Source: Planctomycetota bacterium (GTDB lineage: Bacteria > Planctomycetota > UBA1135 > JACQFD01). Taken from it: a DNA stretch of 32,304 nt. The notes beneath the pieces were generated by a model. The model saw nothing but the letters and a program-made list of their open reading frames with translations. It was not told where the DNA came from and ran no database searches. Positions 15,213-23,445 of this stretch are shown piece by piece (position 1 is the stretch's first letter; each line of letters starts with the position of its first letter). Location of the stretch: the NCBI GenBank assembly GCA_016792805.1, contig JAEUHX010000040.1:1-32304 (forward strand). The letters run 5' to 3'. The position numbers and the translations under genes are program-made.

Positions 15213-16073
15213 TCAGGCGCGAGCTTCGCCCGCCGAATCGCCGTCGTCGGAGGCCGAAGGACGGGGCGACGGGCCGCGGCGCGGTCCGCGGGGACCGGCT
15301 CCGGCCGGGCGGCGCGACGCGCGCGGGCGCGGCTCGTCGCTCGTGATCGCTTCCTTCTGCTTGTCCGCGATCATGGCCGTGGCCGCGTAATTCGCGCGTC
15401 CCTCGACCACTGCGTCGGCCAGCTTCGACACCAGAAGCTCAATCGACTTCATCGCGTCGTCGTTGGCCGGGATCACAATATCCGCCAGATCGGGATCGCA
15501 ATCGGTATCGAGAATACAGATCGTCGGGATGCCCATTCGGTGGGCCTCCTTCATCGCGATCTCCTCGCGCTTCGGATCGATCACCACAATGGCGCCGGGG
15601 AGCGACTCGAGCGTGCGGATACCTTCGAGGTTGCGCACGAGCTTGCGGCGCTCGCGTCGCAGCGACGACAGCACTTTCTTGCTGTATTGCTCGACGTTGC
15701 CGCCCTCCTCCATCGCCTCGAGCTCCTTGAGGCGATCGACGCGCGGACGGATGACGCCGAAGTTGGTCAGCGTCCCGCCGATCCAGCGCTCGGTGACGAA
15801 CGGCATGGTGCAGCGCTTCGCGTGGTCTTCGATCACCGGCTTGATCTGCCGCTTTGTGCCGACGAACAGCACCTGCGCGCCCGTCGCGGTGAGCCCGGCG
15901 AGGAAGTGCGTCGCGCGAAGCAGACCACGGACCGTCTGGCGAAGGTCAATGATGTGGATCAGGTTCCGCCGGCCGTAGATGTACGGCTTCATCTTCGGGT
16001 TCCAGCGGCTAGCGCGGCACCCGAAGTGCACTCCGGCGTCGATCAGGGCTTCAACGGAAACGGGCTCGACCAA
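15213..16073 (-). CDS. rpsB: 30S ribosomal protein S2 with basic C-terminal extension
   Basis: This is a 286-residue S2. Diagnostic segments are ALIDAGVHFGCRASRWNPKMKPYIYG, RNLIHIIDLRQT, VLFVGTKRQIKPVIEDHAKRC, FVTERWIGGTLTNF, IRTLESLPGAIVVIDPKREEIAMKEAHRMGIPTICILDTDCDPD and DIVIPANDDAMKSIELL. Residues from about 245 onward form an Arg/Pro/Gly-rich then acidic tail (RPRASRRPAGAGPRGPRRG and SASDDGDSAGEARA) absent from the E. coli protein. S2 is assembled late into the 30S subunit. It heads the translation gene cluster on the minus strand. The 240 bases upstream (16074-16312) contain no gene and probably its promoter. Confidence 0.97.
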   Translation of the reverse strand: MVEPVSVEALIDAGVHFGCRASRWNPKMKPYIYGRRNLIHIIDLRQTVRGLLRATHFLAGLTATGAQVLFVGTKRQIKPVIEDHAKRCTMPFVTERWIGGTLTNFGVIRPRVDRLKELEAMEEGGNVEQYSKKVLSSLRRERRKLVRNLEGIRTLESLPGAIVVIDPKREEIAMKEAHRMGIPTICILDTDCDPDLADIVIPANDDAMKSIELLVSKLADAVVEGRANYAATAMIADKQKEAITSDEPRPRASRRPAGAGPRGPRRGPSPRPSASDDGDSAGEARA

Positions 16074-16312
16074 GGCAACACTCGCCGCGAGAGCCGCGGC
16101 CTGGGAAAAGGGCTTGGAGAAGACGCGGAAATCGGTCTTCCGTCGGAGCGCGCCTGCGGCAGGGAGCTGCTGGGCTTCCCGGCGCCGGGCGTCCGGACAG
16201 GAAAAAGGGCGGGCATGGTAGCGGCTGGCCCCGGAGTTTCAACGGGGCTCAGCGCAGCGGCCGGGCGAGAGAGGCCCGCTGCCAGCATGGAGAGGGACCG
16301 CGGGTGCCCGCC

Positions 16313-17254
16313 TCAGCGGACGCGGGCGACGACGCGGTCGATGAGCTCGAAGAGGCTCGGAGTCGCCGGGTCAAGGGCCGCGGCAGCCGCCTTCGCCTCG
16401 GCGGCGAGTTCGAGGATTTCGGCTCGGGCCCCTTGCGTCCCCAGGATCGCAACCATGCTCGCTTTGCCGGCGTCCATGCGCACGTCCTTCCCGATCTCTT
16501 CGGCGCTCGCAAAGGCGTCGAGCCAGTCATCGACTCGCTGAAACAGCAGGCCGAGGGAACGTCCGAGGCGCCCCGCCGCTTCGCAGCGCTCGGGCGCAGC
16601 CTGGGCAATCCAAGCGGCTCCCCGCGCGGCGAACTCGAAGAGCGGCGCGGTTTTGTGAAGATGAACCTGCTGCACGAGCGCGGCGTCGGCGCCGGCCGGC
16701 AAGCGCTCCAAGTCGGCGAACTGCCCGCCGATCATCCCGCGCACGCCGACGGCCCGGGCCGCCTCGGCGACGAGTCGCGCCGCCACCGCGCCGCTCCGCG
16801 CAGAGACTCCGGTCGCCAGCACTTCAAAGGCCTGCATCAGCAGAGCATCGGCCGCCAGGATCGCCGTCGCCTCGCCAAACGTGCGATGGAGAGTCGGCTT
16901 GCCTCGCCGAGTCTCGGCGTCGTCCATCGAAGGAAGATCGTCCAGCACGAGGGACGCGGCGTGGAGCATCTCCAACGCGGCGAGAAGTGGGCTCAGCTCC
17001 TTCTCTTCCGCGCTGAGCGCGAGGCCAACCTCGAGGGCGAGCGCCGCGCGAACCCGCTTGGCTTCCCCGCCGACGGCCGCTTCCATGGCGCGAATCACCG
17101 GCGCCGCGAGGTCGCTCCCTTCGGGAGCCGGCATCCACTGACGAATCGCCCGTTCGATCAACGCTCGTCGGCGCCCGAGCCAATCCTCGAGCGTCGACAG
17201 GGAACTCTCGGGAGAGTTCGGCGAGTAGCCGCTGCGCTCCTCTCGGGTGTTCAT
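16313..17254 (-). CDS. Polyprenyl diphosphate synthase, GGPP-synthase-like
   Basis: This protein of about 313 residues has the trans-prenyltransferase signature. The first Asp-rich motif is DDLPSMDD at 95-102 followed by RRGKP. A GGQFADL segment lies at 166-172, HLHKTAPLFEFA follows, and the second Asp-rich motif is VDDWLD at 231-236. It condenses isopentenyl diphosphate with allylic diphosphates using Mg. The fifth residue before the first motif is Ala rather than the aromatic residue of farnesyl diphosphate synthases. The context LHAASLVLDDLPSMDDA resembles CrtE, so geranylgeranyl diphosphate is the likelier product. It sits 34 bases after the phosphatase-like gene on the same strand. GTG 17257 is an alternative start directly next to the ATG. 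Confidence 0.9.
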   Translation of the reverse strand: MNTREERSGYSPNSPESSLSTLEDWLGRRRALIERAIRQWMPAPEGSDLAAPVIRAMEAAVGGEAKRVRAALALEVGLALSAEEKELSPLLAALEMLHAASLVLDDLPSMDDAETRRGKPTLHRTFGEATAILAADALLMQAFEVLATGVSARSGAVAARLVAEAARAVGVRGMIGGQFADLERLPAGADAALVQQVHLHKTAPLFEFAARGAAWIAQAAPERCEAAGRLGRSLGLLFQRVDDWLDAFASAEEIGKDVRMDAGKASMVAILGTQGARAEILELAAEAKAAAAALDPATPSLFELIDRVVARVR

Positions 17255-17288
17255 CACGGGTGTTGAAGTTTCGGACGCTGCGCCGCAC

Positions 17289-19811
17289 TCACTGAACTTG
17301 GAGCGGCGGGCGCATGCCTGTGGGAACAGGTACTCCGAAGTATTGCAGAATCGTAGGCGCGCAATGACGCACGTCAGGTGTCGGCTCGTCGGTCGGCGGC
17401 TTATAGCGCAGCGTCGAGAAGAAGATCCCCGTCACGAGAGACGGGTCGACGGAGCAGTGATCCCCACTCCATCGGTCGACGTTGTCCTCGAACGGCTGGG
17501 CGACGCGCGATCCCTGGGAAGGATCGTCCTTGGAGACGACCTCGGTGCGGATCCCGCCGAGCGCCGTTCCCCACGAGACGCGATAGCCCTCGGCGAAGCC
17601 GATGACAATGTCCTCGGCGTTGTCGCGATTCTCCGCCCCAAGATCGTTGCGCTCGTGCCCAGGGTAGATCTCACGCGCGAGATACGCCTTCTTAATAAAA
17701 GGCTTGCCCGTCTTCGGGTCGAGCGATTGCTCGAGCTTCTGTGCAATCTCACGCTCGAGCGCCTCTCGGTCCTTCTCCTCAACAATCCCGTTGGGTTCGC
17801 GATCCTTGACATTGAGGAAGATCTTGCCAAGCCCAAGCGAGTAGGCGCGCGTCTGCGACCAATCAACGCCGGCCAGGAGCTTCTTGGAATCGAACAGATC
17901 ATTCATCCGCATCGCGTCGAGCTCGAGCGCCTGCGGAGAGATCGCGAGGTAGCCGTTTTGATGGAGCCAATTGTTGATCCACACTCCGCGGCGGAAGGAG
18001 CTGAACCCGTGGTCGGAGACCACCATGAGCGCCGTTTTGCCGTCACTCGCGGCGCGCCGAACGACCTCTCCGACGATGCGATCCATCTGCCGGTAGATCT
18101 CAACGATCGTTTCCTTGACCGGCATCCGCTTTCCGAAGAACGTTACTTCTCGAGCGGCTTCGGCGGGGTTGTGCTTGGGGTGCTGCGGATCGATGTGGCG
18201 GAACATGAGGTGCTGCACGCGGTCGGTCACGCCGAACACCTCAAAAAAGAAACGCCAATCATTTCGCTCGAGCCGGTCGAATAGCAGCTTCTCGTGCTGC
18301 TCGCACACGCGCTCGACGTCCTGCAGGAAGGTCTCCTCGTCGATGACGGCGTCGTTGAGCGCATTGGTCATGCAAGCCCAGCCGAGCGTCTCGAAGTCGC
18401 CGACGGCCTTCGACGATGCGAGCTCCTTCGAGAACTCGCGGGGCACGGAGAGGTCGCCCTGGGGAGGCGGCGTGCGCGGATCGAGATTCAGCGGCTTCAG
18501 AAAGATCTCGAGCGGCTGCACGGAGAGAACGCGAAACGTTACAAGTGTCTGAAGGCGCAGCAGCGGATTCAGCTGGAAGCTCGCGCGCGCGCGCGGGCTC
18601 CAATCGCCCGCGGCGAGGTCGTCGCCGTCGGGGCGAGTGATCTCGTGGTGGTCGAGTTCGATGGCGACGCGCTTGCCATCCTCCGAAACGCGCGCCTCCA
18701 GCAGCACCTCGGCGCGCAGCCCACTCTTCTGTTGCTGTCGGATGTTGTCGAGCTCCGCCGAAAGCGCAAGATTCTCGTCGCGCGTCGTCTGGCCCGTGGC
18801 CATTCGATCATTGATCTCTTTCGCCCGAGCGTCGAGCTTGTCCTTGAGCCAGAAGTTGGTTGGGCCTTCGATCTTGGCTTTGTAAGCTTTCGCGCGGCCG
18901 CGATCGCGGGAAGGGTCGCGATTAAGCACAATTCCCTCACCGCCCATCTGGCTGCCTTTTGTGATCGTCTCCGCCTTCTGTGCGTCTTCCGTCAGAACGA
19001 ACCAATCACCCCACGACTGGCGTGCGTCGGGAACGCCGAGCCCCGCGAGCATTTTGGTGTTCGCGAGTTCCTCCTCCTTGAATGGAAAAGTGAGAGGCAC
19101 GACGAGTCCGAGCGTGGGTACGCCCGCCTTGTCGAGGAAATGCCAAAAATCAGTGCCTCGCTTCTCGCTCTTCGGAACCGGCAGCTGTTTGGGAATCCAC
19201 GAGGAGACGCGGTCGAGGGCGAACCATGTTCCGCCAGCCAAAAGCACAGAAATCGCCAGCGCTGCCTTCCACGGGAACTTCGCTCCGAAGCGCAGCAGGC
19301 CTAGAAATACAATAAGTACCGCGGCCATGGAGCCGCCGACCACCAACGGCCACGCATCCGACCGCAGCGGACGCGGCAGGAACGGATCAGACGACTCCGG
19401 CGCCGGATAGGCCAGCGCGATTTGTGGCAGCGGCTTGGACAGCTTCGGCTTCTTCCCCTCGGCGTCGGCCGGCGCGGACCGGTCTTCATTCAGCCGGCAC
19501 ACAAAATCGTAGATATTTGTGTGCTCGGGACCGAGCCCGGTGTTGAAGGCCGCCCACGAAACCGGCGACTGCGCCGGATTGGTGGTCCGCAGCGGATAGA
19601 ACGAACCGGTCTCGCGGAGCTTTGCCAGGTTCGGAAGATGCCCTTCCTCGAGAAACCGAGTCGTGAGGCGGCAATCGGCGCCGTCGAACCCGAGGACGAT
19701 GAAACGGGAGCTGCCTTGGGCGGCCGAAGCGGCGAGGGCCGGTTCATTCGAGGGGGCGCCCGGCTCGCCGAAGCCGGCGAGCACGCGGAGAGAGAGCGCG
19801 AGCAGGAGCAT
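17289..19811 (-). CDS. Alkaline-phosphatase-superfamily (phosphodiesterase-type) enzyme with internal membrane segments
   Basis: This 840-residue protein starts with a signal-like segment, MLLLALSLRVLAGFG. Metal-site motifs are GFDGAD at 41-46, VVSDHGF at 597-603 and GDHCSVD at 783-789. The likely nucleophile is the Ser in NPAQSPVSW (78-86). It belongs to the type I phosphodiesterase/nucleotide pyrophosphatase branch. Two hydrophobic segments at about 154-175 and 181-199 interrupt the catalytic domain, followed by a region of about 330 residues without recognised motifs before the second half of the active site. It probably hydrolyses a phosphodiester or phosphonate outside or at the membrane, substrate unknown. 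Its ATG shares the CATG at 19809-19812 with a possible ATG of the divergent gene. Confidence 0.85.
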   Translation of the reverse strand: MLLLALSLRVLAGFGEPGAPSNEPALAASAAQGSSRFIVLGFDGADCRLTTRFLEEGHLPNLAKLRETGSFYPLRTTNPAQSPVSWAAFNTGLGPEHTNIYDFVCRLNEDRSAPADAEGKKPKLSKPLPQIALAYPAPESSDPFLPRPLRSDAWPLVVGGSMAAVLIVFLGLLRFGAKFPWKAALAISVLLAGGTWFALDRVSSWIPKQLPVPKSEKRGTDFWHFLDKAGVPTLGLVVPLTFPFKEEELANTKMLAGLGVPDARQSWGDWFVLTEDAQKAETITKGSQMGGEGIVLNRDPSRDRGRAKAYKAKIEGPTNFWLKDKLDARAKEINDRMATGQTTRDENLALSAELDNIRQQQKSGLRAEVLLEARVSEDGKRVAIELDHHEITRPDGDDLAAGDWSPRARASFQLNPLLRLQTLVTFRVLSVQPLEIFLKPLNLDPRTPPPQGDLSVPREFSKELASSKAVGDFETLGWACMTNALNDAVIDEETFLQDVERVCEQHEKLLFDRLERNDWRFFFEVFGVTDRVQHLMFRHIDPQHPKHNPAEAAREVTFFGKRMPVKETIVEIYRQMDRIVGEVVRRAASDGKTALMVVSDHGFSSFRRGVWINNWLHQNGYLAISPQALELDAMRMNDLFDSKKLLAGVDWSQTRAYSLGLGKIFLNVKDREPNGIVEEKDREALEREIAQKLEQSLDPKTGKPFIKKAYLAREIYPGHERNDLGAENRDNAEDIVIGFAEGYRVSWGTALGGIRTEVVSKDDPSQGSRVAQPFEDNVDRWSGDHCSVDPSLVTGIFFSTLRYKPPTDEPTPDVRHCAPTILQYFGVPVPTGMRPPLQVQ

Positions 19812-19820
19812 GGAGAACTT

Positions 19821-19828
19821 GGGGGAGG
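19821..19828 (+). promoter_or_regulatory. Strong Shine-Dalgarno sequence that fixes the start of the next gene
   Basis: GGGGGAGG lies 8 bases before the GTG at 19837. The in-frame ATG at 19810 has no comparable site, so GTG 19837 is the preferred start. Confidence 0.7.
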
Positions 19829-19836
19829 TCGCCCCG

Positions 19837-20964
19837 GTGGAAACGCCCTACCATAAGCGGTCAGCTGCCTTGGCCTCTTCCACGAAGATCTGGCTCCCAC
19901 TCTTGCTCGCCGCGCTCGCCGCGGCCGTGATCTATTGGGCCCTTGGTTTCCCAAGGGAAGAGGGCGGCGCGCGAGGCTCGATTCCCCAGACCTCCCGGCT
20001 GGAAGTTCCCGAGGCGGCGCGAACCGCGCCTACCGATCCGCACTTCGCCCCCTCGGCCGCCCGCATCGCCAAGGGGGGCACGATCCGGGGCCGCGTGCAG
20101 CTTTACTTCGCGGGAGGTGACGCGGTCGACAAGACGGCCACGGTTCCGCCGGGAATGAAGGTGCTTCTGCGCCCCGCACGCTTCCTGAAGGGGCGAGCGA
20201 CCGCCGAGGAGCGCGACCTTCCCGTGGCCACCGACCGAGGCTTCTCCGCCGAAGGGCTCTCCTTTGGGGCTTACGACGTCTGCGCCGCAGCGCCGGGCTG
20301 GAGCGGAACGATCTCGTCGGTGGAGCTCGCGCCGCTCGAGCCCTACGTCGACATCACGCTGCGGGCGGTTCCCTGCCCCGACCTCGTTGGCTTCCTCCGC
20401 GACGTGACGCGCGCTCCGATTGAAGGTTGTCCCATCCTGCTCACAGGGCGCACCGAGCGCGGCAGCCCCTACGGAGAACGCACAAAGACCGAGGCGGATG
20501 GGAGCTTCCGCATTCCGCAGCTCGAGGACGGGCACTATCAGGTCGTGGCGGGCGTCGACACGATGCCGCTCCACACGCCCCTTCAGATCGATGTACGACG
20601 CGGCAAGCTCCCGGAGGTGACGATCGAGGTTCCGACGCTCGCGCGCCTCGAGGTTACCGCCGTCGTGAAGGGTCTTGAGTTCCTGGTGGAAGGGATGGCG
20701 GTGAGCCTGTCGCGCACGGAACAGCTCGATCAGTCGCAGGCGGCGACGACCGACGCCCAAGGGAAGGCGCGATTCGATTTCCTGCTCCCGGGCGAATACG
20801 TGCTTCGTGGCTCGCGGGAGTACTTCCGAGTGGTGAACGCGAAGTTCGACCTCGTCGCCGGCCAATTCGAACGGCTTGAGCTGCGAACCCTGCCGGAGAT
20901 GCCTGAGTTCATTCCCATGCTTCCCCCGGTTCCACAAGTCCCAGTTCCGCCCGAGAATCGGTAG
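19837..20964 (+). CDS. Membrane-anchored carboxypeptidase-regulatory-like protein
   Basis: This protein of about 375 residues has one N-terminal transmembrane helix (IWLPLLLAALAAAVIYWALG) and an extracytoplasmic remainder. It carries several carboxypeptidase-regulatory-like or transthyretin-like beta-sandwich modules. Examples are LVGFLRDVTRAPIEGCPILL with DGSFRIPQLEDGHYQVVAG, and AATTDAQGKARFDFLLPGEY with VLRGSREYF. These modules usually serve as structural or binding domains; no catalytic motif is seen. The start at GTG 19837 is supported by the GGGGGAGG site. It diverges from the phosphatase-like gene with 25 bases between the two start codons, so the promoters of each must lie in the other gene. 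The function is unknown. Confidence 0.78.
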   Translation: METPYHKRSAALASSTKIWLPLLLAALAAAVIYWALGFPREEGGARGSIPQTSRLEVPEAARTAPTDPHFAPSAARIAKGGTIRGRVQLYFAGGDAVDKTATVPPGMKVLLRPARFLKGRATAEERDLPVATDRGFSAEGLSFGAYDVCAAAPGWSGTISSVELAPLEPYVDITLRAVPCPDLVGFLRDVTRAPIEGCPILLTGRTERGSPYGERTKTEADGSFRIPQLEDGHYQVVAGVDTMPLHTPLQIDVRRGKLPEVTIEVPTLARLEVTAVVKGLEFLVEGMAVSLSRTEQLDQSQAATTDAQGKARFDFLLPGEYVLRGSREYFRVVNAKFDLVAGQFERLELRTLPEMPEFIPMLPPVPQVPVPPENR

Positions 20965-20985
20965 CTGCGGCTTGTTGCTCGCCAT

Positions 20986-21006
20986 GTCCGGCGCAGCCGG
21001 CCGGAC
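20986..21006 (+). terminator. Hairpin after the surface-protein gene (weak terminator candidate)
   Basis: GTCCGGC at 20986-20992 pairs with GCCGGAC at 21000-21006 around a 7-base loop, 22 bases after the stop. The following bases are only moderately T-rich, so termination is possible but not certain. Confidence 0.35.
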
Positions 21007-21074
21007 TTGCGTTCGCTCGAATTCCAAACCCTCAAGCTCACTTTTTCTCAGCCTCGTTCGGCGATCCCCGACCC

Positions 21075-21548
21075 ATGAGTAGCGTGGAGTTCTTCTTCGA
21101 TCCGACTCAGTTCGACATCCGCAAGCCATTGATGAGCATCGAAGAAATTCGAAAGCACAATGCACAGCGCTACGAGATGGAGATGCTCCATGGGGTACTG
21201 CTCCACGACGAGGAGCGCGGGGTGATCGGCGGCTTCTATGAAATGAAGCCGGATTTGTGGTGGACGCGCGGCCATTTTCCCGACCGCCCGATGCTGCCGG
21301 GAGTTCTCGCCCTCGAGACGGCGGGACAATTGTGCAGTGTTTACTTTCACCGCACTCATCCCACGCTCCGGATGGGGCTCGGCGCCATCGAGCAGGTGAA
21401 ATTCCGCCGTCCCATGGTTCCGCCGAACGTGCTGTACGTGGGCGCGAAGATGATTGCACTTCGGTCGCGCTTCGCGAAGTTCGACCTCCAGGGAATCACA
21501 GAAGGGAAGATCTGCTTCGAGGCGACATTCACCGGCGCGGCCATTTGA
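21075..21548 (+). CDS. FabZ-like 3-hydroxyacyl-ACP dehydratase (hot-dog fold)
   Basis: This 157-residue hot-dog protein carries the FabZ motif GHFPDRPMLPGVLALE at 66-81, with catalytic His67 and Glu81 at the usual spacing. It then has VKFRRPMVPPNVLYV, matching the KFRxPVxPGDxL strand. It should dehydrate beta-hydroxyacyl-ACP, either in the standard fatty acid cycle or for a specialised lipid. No lpx or fab genes are adjacent, unlike the usual FabZ position between lpxD and lpxA, so it may be an accessory dehydratase. The N-terminus (VEFFFDPTQFDIRKPLM) is slightly longer than in E. coli FabZ. Confidence 0.88.
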   Translation: MSSVEFFFDPTQFDIRKPLMSIEEIRKHNAQRYEMEMLHGVLLHDEERGVIGGFYEMKPDLWWTRGHFPDRPMLPGVLALETAGQLCSVYFHRTHPTLRMGLGAIEQVKFRRPMVPPNVLYVGAKMIALRSRFAKFDLQGITEGKICFEATFTGAAI

Positions 21549-21600
21549 GCGCGCGCTGATCGGCGCGCCCCGCGCCGGACCGATCGCACGAAGAATATTT

Positions 21601-22593
21601 GTGACCCCGAGCCGCAAAGCCGTCTGGGCCCTCGCAGCGACGACCGTCCTCTGGGGCTCGACGTTCGTCATCGTTCGTGAGCTCGTGGCGCCCCCTTCCC
21701 AGGGCGCCCCATTCCCGCCCCATCTGCTGCTCGCCCTGCGATTCGCGATCGCGGCGGCAATCCTGTTCGGGGTTCTTTTTGTGAAGAAACAGCGGGTTAG
21801 CCCGCAAGCGTGGAGCCGGGGCGCCGTGCTTGGAGCACTGGTCTGCGGAGGATTTGCATTTCAGACAGTCGGGCTCCAGCACACAACATCGGCCCACTCG
21901 GCATTCATTACGAATACGTCGCTGCTGATGATCCCATTCTTCGGGATCGCCCTTGGGCGACGCTGGCCCGGCGCTGCAACTTTTCTCGGGCTTCTGTTCG
22001 CGCTCGGCGGCCTGTGGCTGCTCGAGTTCCCGTTCGACCTGCGCGCCGACCTGCTGCCGCCGGGCGCTGCGACGCAGGAGGCAATGATCCGGGGCGATCT
22101 CCTGACCCTCGGCTGCGCCGTCTGCTTCGCGTTTCAGATCCTCGCCACAGAAAGCTTCTCTCCGAAGACCGACCTGCTCTCGCTCGTTTTTGTGCAATTC
22201 CTCACAAGCGCCGCCATCGGCACGGGGCTCTCCCTGGGCTTTGGTGAGCTTTCCCAGGAGATCCCGCTGCCGGGCGGCGCCGCCGCCGTCATGTCCGGCG
22301 TGGTCTACCTCGGCGCCATCTGCACCGCCGGCTGCCTGCTCGTGCAGGCCTGGGCGCAGCGCTACACGAGCGCCACGCGTGCCGCGATGATCTTTGCGCT
22401 CGAGCCGATTGTTGCAACGGCTCTCGCATACTTTGTCTTGAACGAGCGGCTCACGGCCGTACAGATCGTCGGCGCGCTGCTCGTGCTGTTCGGCATCCTG
22501 GCGACGGAGATCCTGGCGTCGCGGGGCACCGCCCACGACGACTCGATGCGCCCGCTGGCGCCCGCCGTCTACGACGAAGAGATCCGCGCGTAG
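21601..22593 (+). CDS. EamA/DMT-family membrane transporter
   Basis: This protein of about 330 residues has ten predicted membrane helices in two EamA repeats. The first repeat starts AVWALAATTVLWGSTFVIVREL and contains the HTTSAHSAFITNTSLLMIPFF segment. The second contains VVYLGAICTAGCLLVQAWAQRYTSATRAAMIFALEPIVATALAYFVLNERLTAVQIVGALLVLFGIL, a typical EamA ending. It probably exports metabolites such as amino acids or nucleotide derivatives. The start at GTG 21601 follows the previous stop by 52 bases; longer readings overlap the dehydratase gene and lack similarity. Its 3' end is only 9 bases from the convergent Pus10-like gene. Confidence 0.92.
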   Translation: MTPSRKAVWALAATTVLWGSTFVIVRELVAPPSQGAPFPPHLLLALRFAIAAAILFGVLFVKKQRVSPQAWSRGAVLGALVCGGFAFQTVGLQHTTSAHSAFITNTSLLMIPFFGIALGRRWPGAATFLGLLFALGGLWLLEFPFDLRADLLPPGAATQEAMIRGDLLTLGCAVCFAFQILATESFSPKTDLLSLVFVQFLTSAAIGTGLSLGFGELSQEIPLPGGAAAVMSGVVYLGAICTAGCLLVQAWAQRYTSATRAAMIFALEPIVATALAYFVLNERLTAVQIVGALLVLFGILATEILASRGTAHDDSMRPLAPAVYDEEIRA

Positions 22594-22602
22594 CGGTCGG
22601 CG

Positions 22603-23445
22603 CTACGGATTCTTCGCCGGCACGGGATCGGCGGCGAGAATCGCGGCGACATCGAGCTCGACGCACGTGCACGGCGTGCCGAGGAGCTCCGACAGGCTCG
22701 GCTCCGTACGGCCGCCCTCGCCGGAGATCACTTCTTTCACATACGTGCCGTGCTCGCATCGCAGCAGAATCCTCAAATCGCCGGATTCGAGAGTCTGCGC
22801 GGAAAGCAGCTCGATCCACCGCTGGCGGTCCATGTCGGCACGGCGATGCGCCACGCGCTCGGGAGTCCGCTGCCGAATCATGAGCTTTCGATTGAGGAGC
22901 GCCTCGAGCTTGCCGGGGGCAACCGGCGACTGCGTCCGCACGAGCGCCGCATATTCTTTGGGATGCTTCGCTTCTTTGAGCTCCGCCACGCGCGCGCGCG
23001 GCACGAGCTGGAGCCCCTTCACCACAATTCGGTCGGGATACGCGCGGTTGATCGCATCCTCAAGCTCCGTCAAATCCGCCATCGGGTGCTTGGGATTCAT
23101 GATCTCAAGAATGAAGGGGCGCCCGTCGCCGAGCATGCGCACATCGACGTCCTCCCGTCCGGCGCCGTGGAATTTGGATTTCCACGAGCGGAACCGCGGC
23201 ATCGCCACTCTCTCGATCAGTTCCTGGACGGAGTCTTTCGTGAGCTTTCCGAACCCATTGCACCGAGTGCACGGCTGACCCTTCATGCGCCCTCGGCCCT
23301 TGCACGTCGGGCAGAAGAACACCGTCTGAGGGAGGTCGCGCACGAGCTTTTGATACCGCCCTTCGAGGAAGAGGCGGATCTTCGGGCGCGAGCTGCCCTG
23401 AGGCGCACGCGGGGAGTCGGTCGATGCTGTAAGGTCGCCCATCAT
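22603..23445 (-). CDS. Pus10-like tRNA pseudouridine synthase, short bacterial form
   Basis: This 280-residue protein has a zinc-binding CPTC...CTRC module (Cys45, 48, 59, 62) followed directly by the Pus10 catalytic domain. That domain has KFHGAGREDVDVRMLGDGRPFILEIMNPKHP, with the catalytic Asp in GREDVD near 99-101, then VVKGLQLVPRARVAELKEAKHPKEYAALV and CEHGTYVKEVISGEGGRTEPSLSELLG. Pus10 forms pseudouridine 54 and/or 55 in tRNA in archaea and acts in eukaryotes; most bacteria use TruB instead. The large N-terminal THUMP-containing domain of archaeal Pus10 is missing, so RNA recognition must differ. ATG codons at 23445 and 23442 are both possible starts. The start overlaps the stop of the upstream membrane-protein gene, implying coupled translation. 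Confidence 0.88.
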   Translation of the reverse strand: MMGDLTASTDSPRAPQGSSRPKIRLFLEGRYQKLVRDLPQTVFFCPTCKGRGRMKGQPCTRCNGFGKLTKDSVQELIERVAMPRFRSWKSKFHGAGREDVDVRMLGDGRPFILEIMNPKHPMADLTELEDAINRAYPDRIVVKGLQLVPRARVAELKEAKHPKEYAALVRTQSPVAPGKLEALLNRKLMIRQRTPERVAHRRADMDRQRWIELLSAQTLESGDLRILLRCEHGTYVKEVISGEGGRTEPSLSELLGTPCTCVELDVAAILAADPVPAKNP

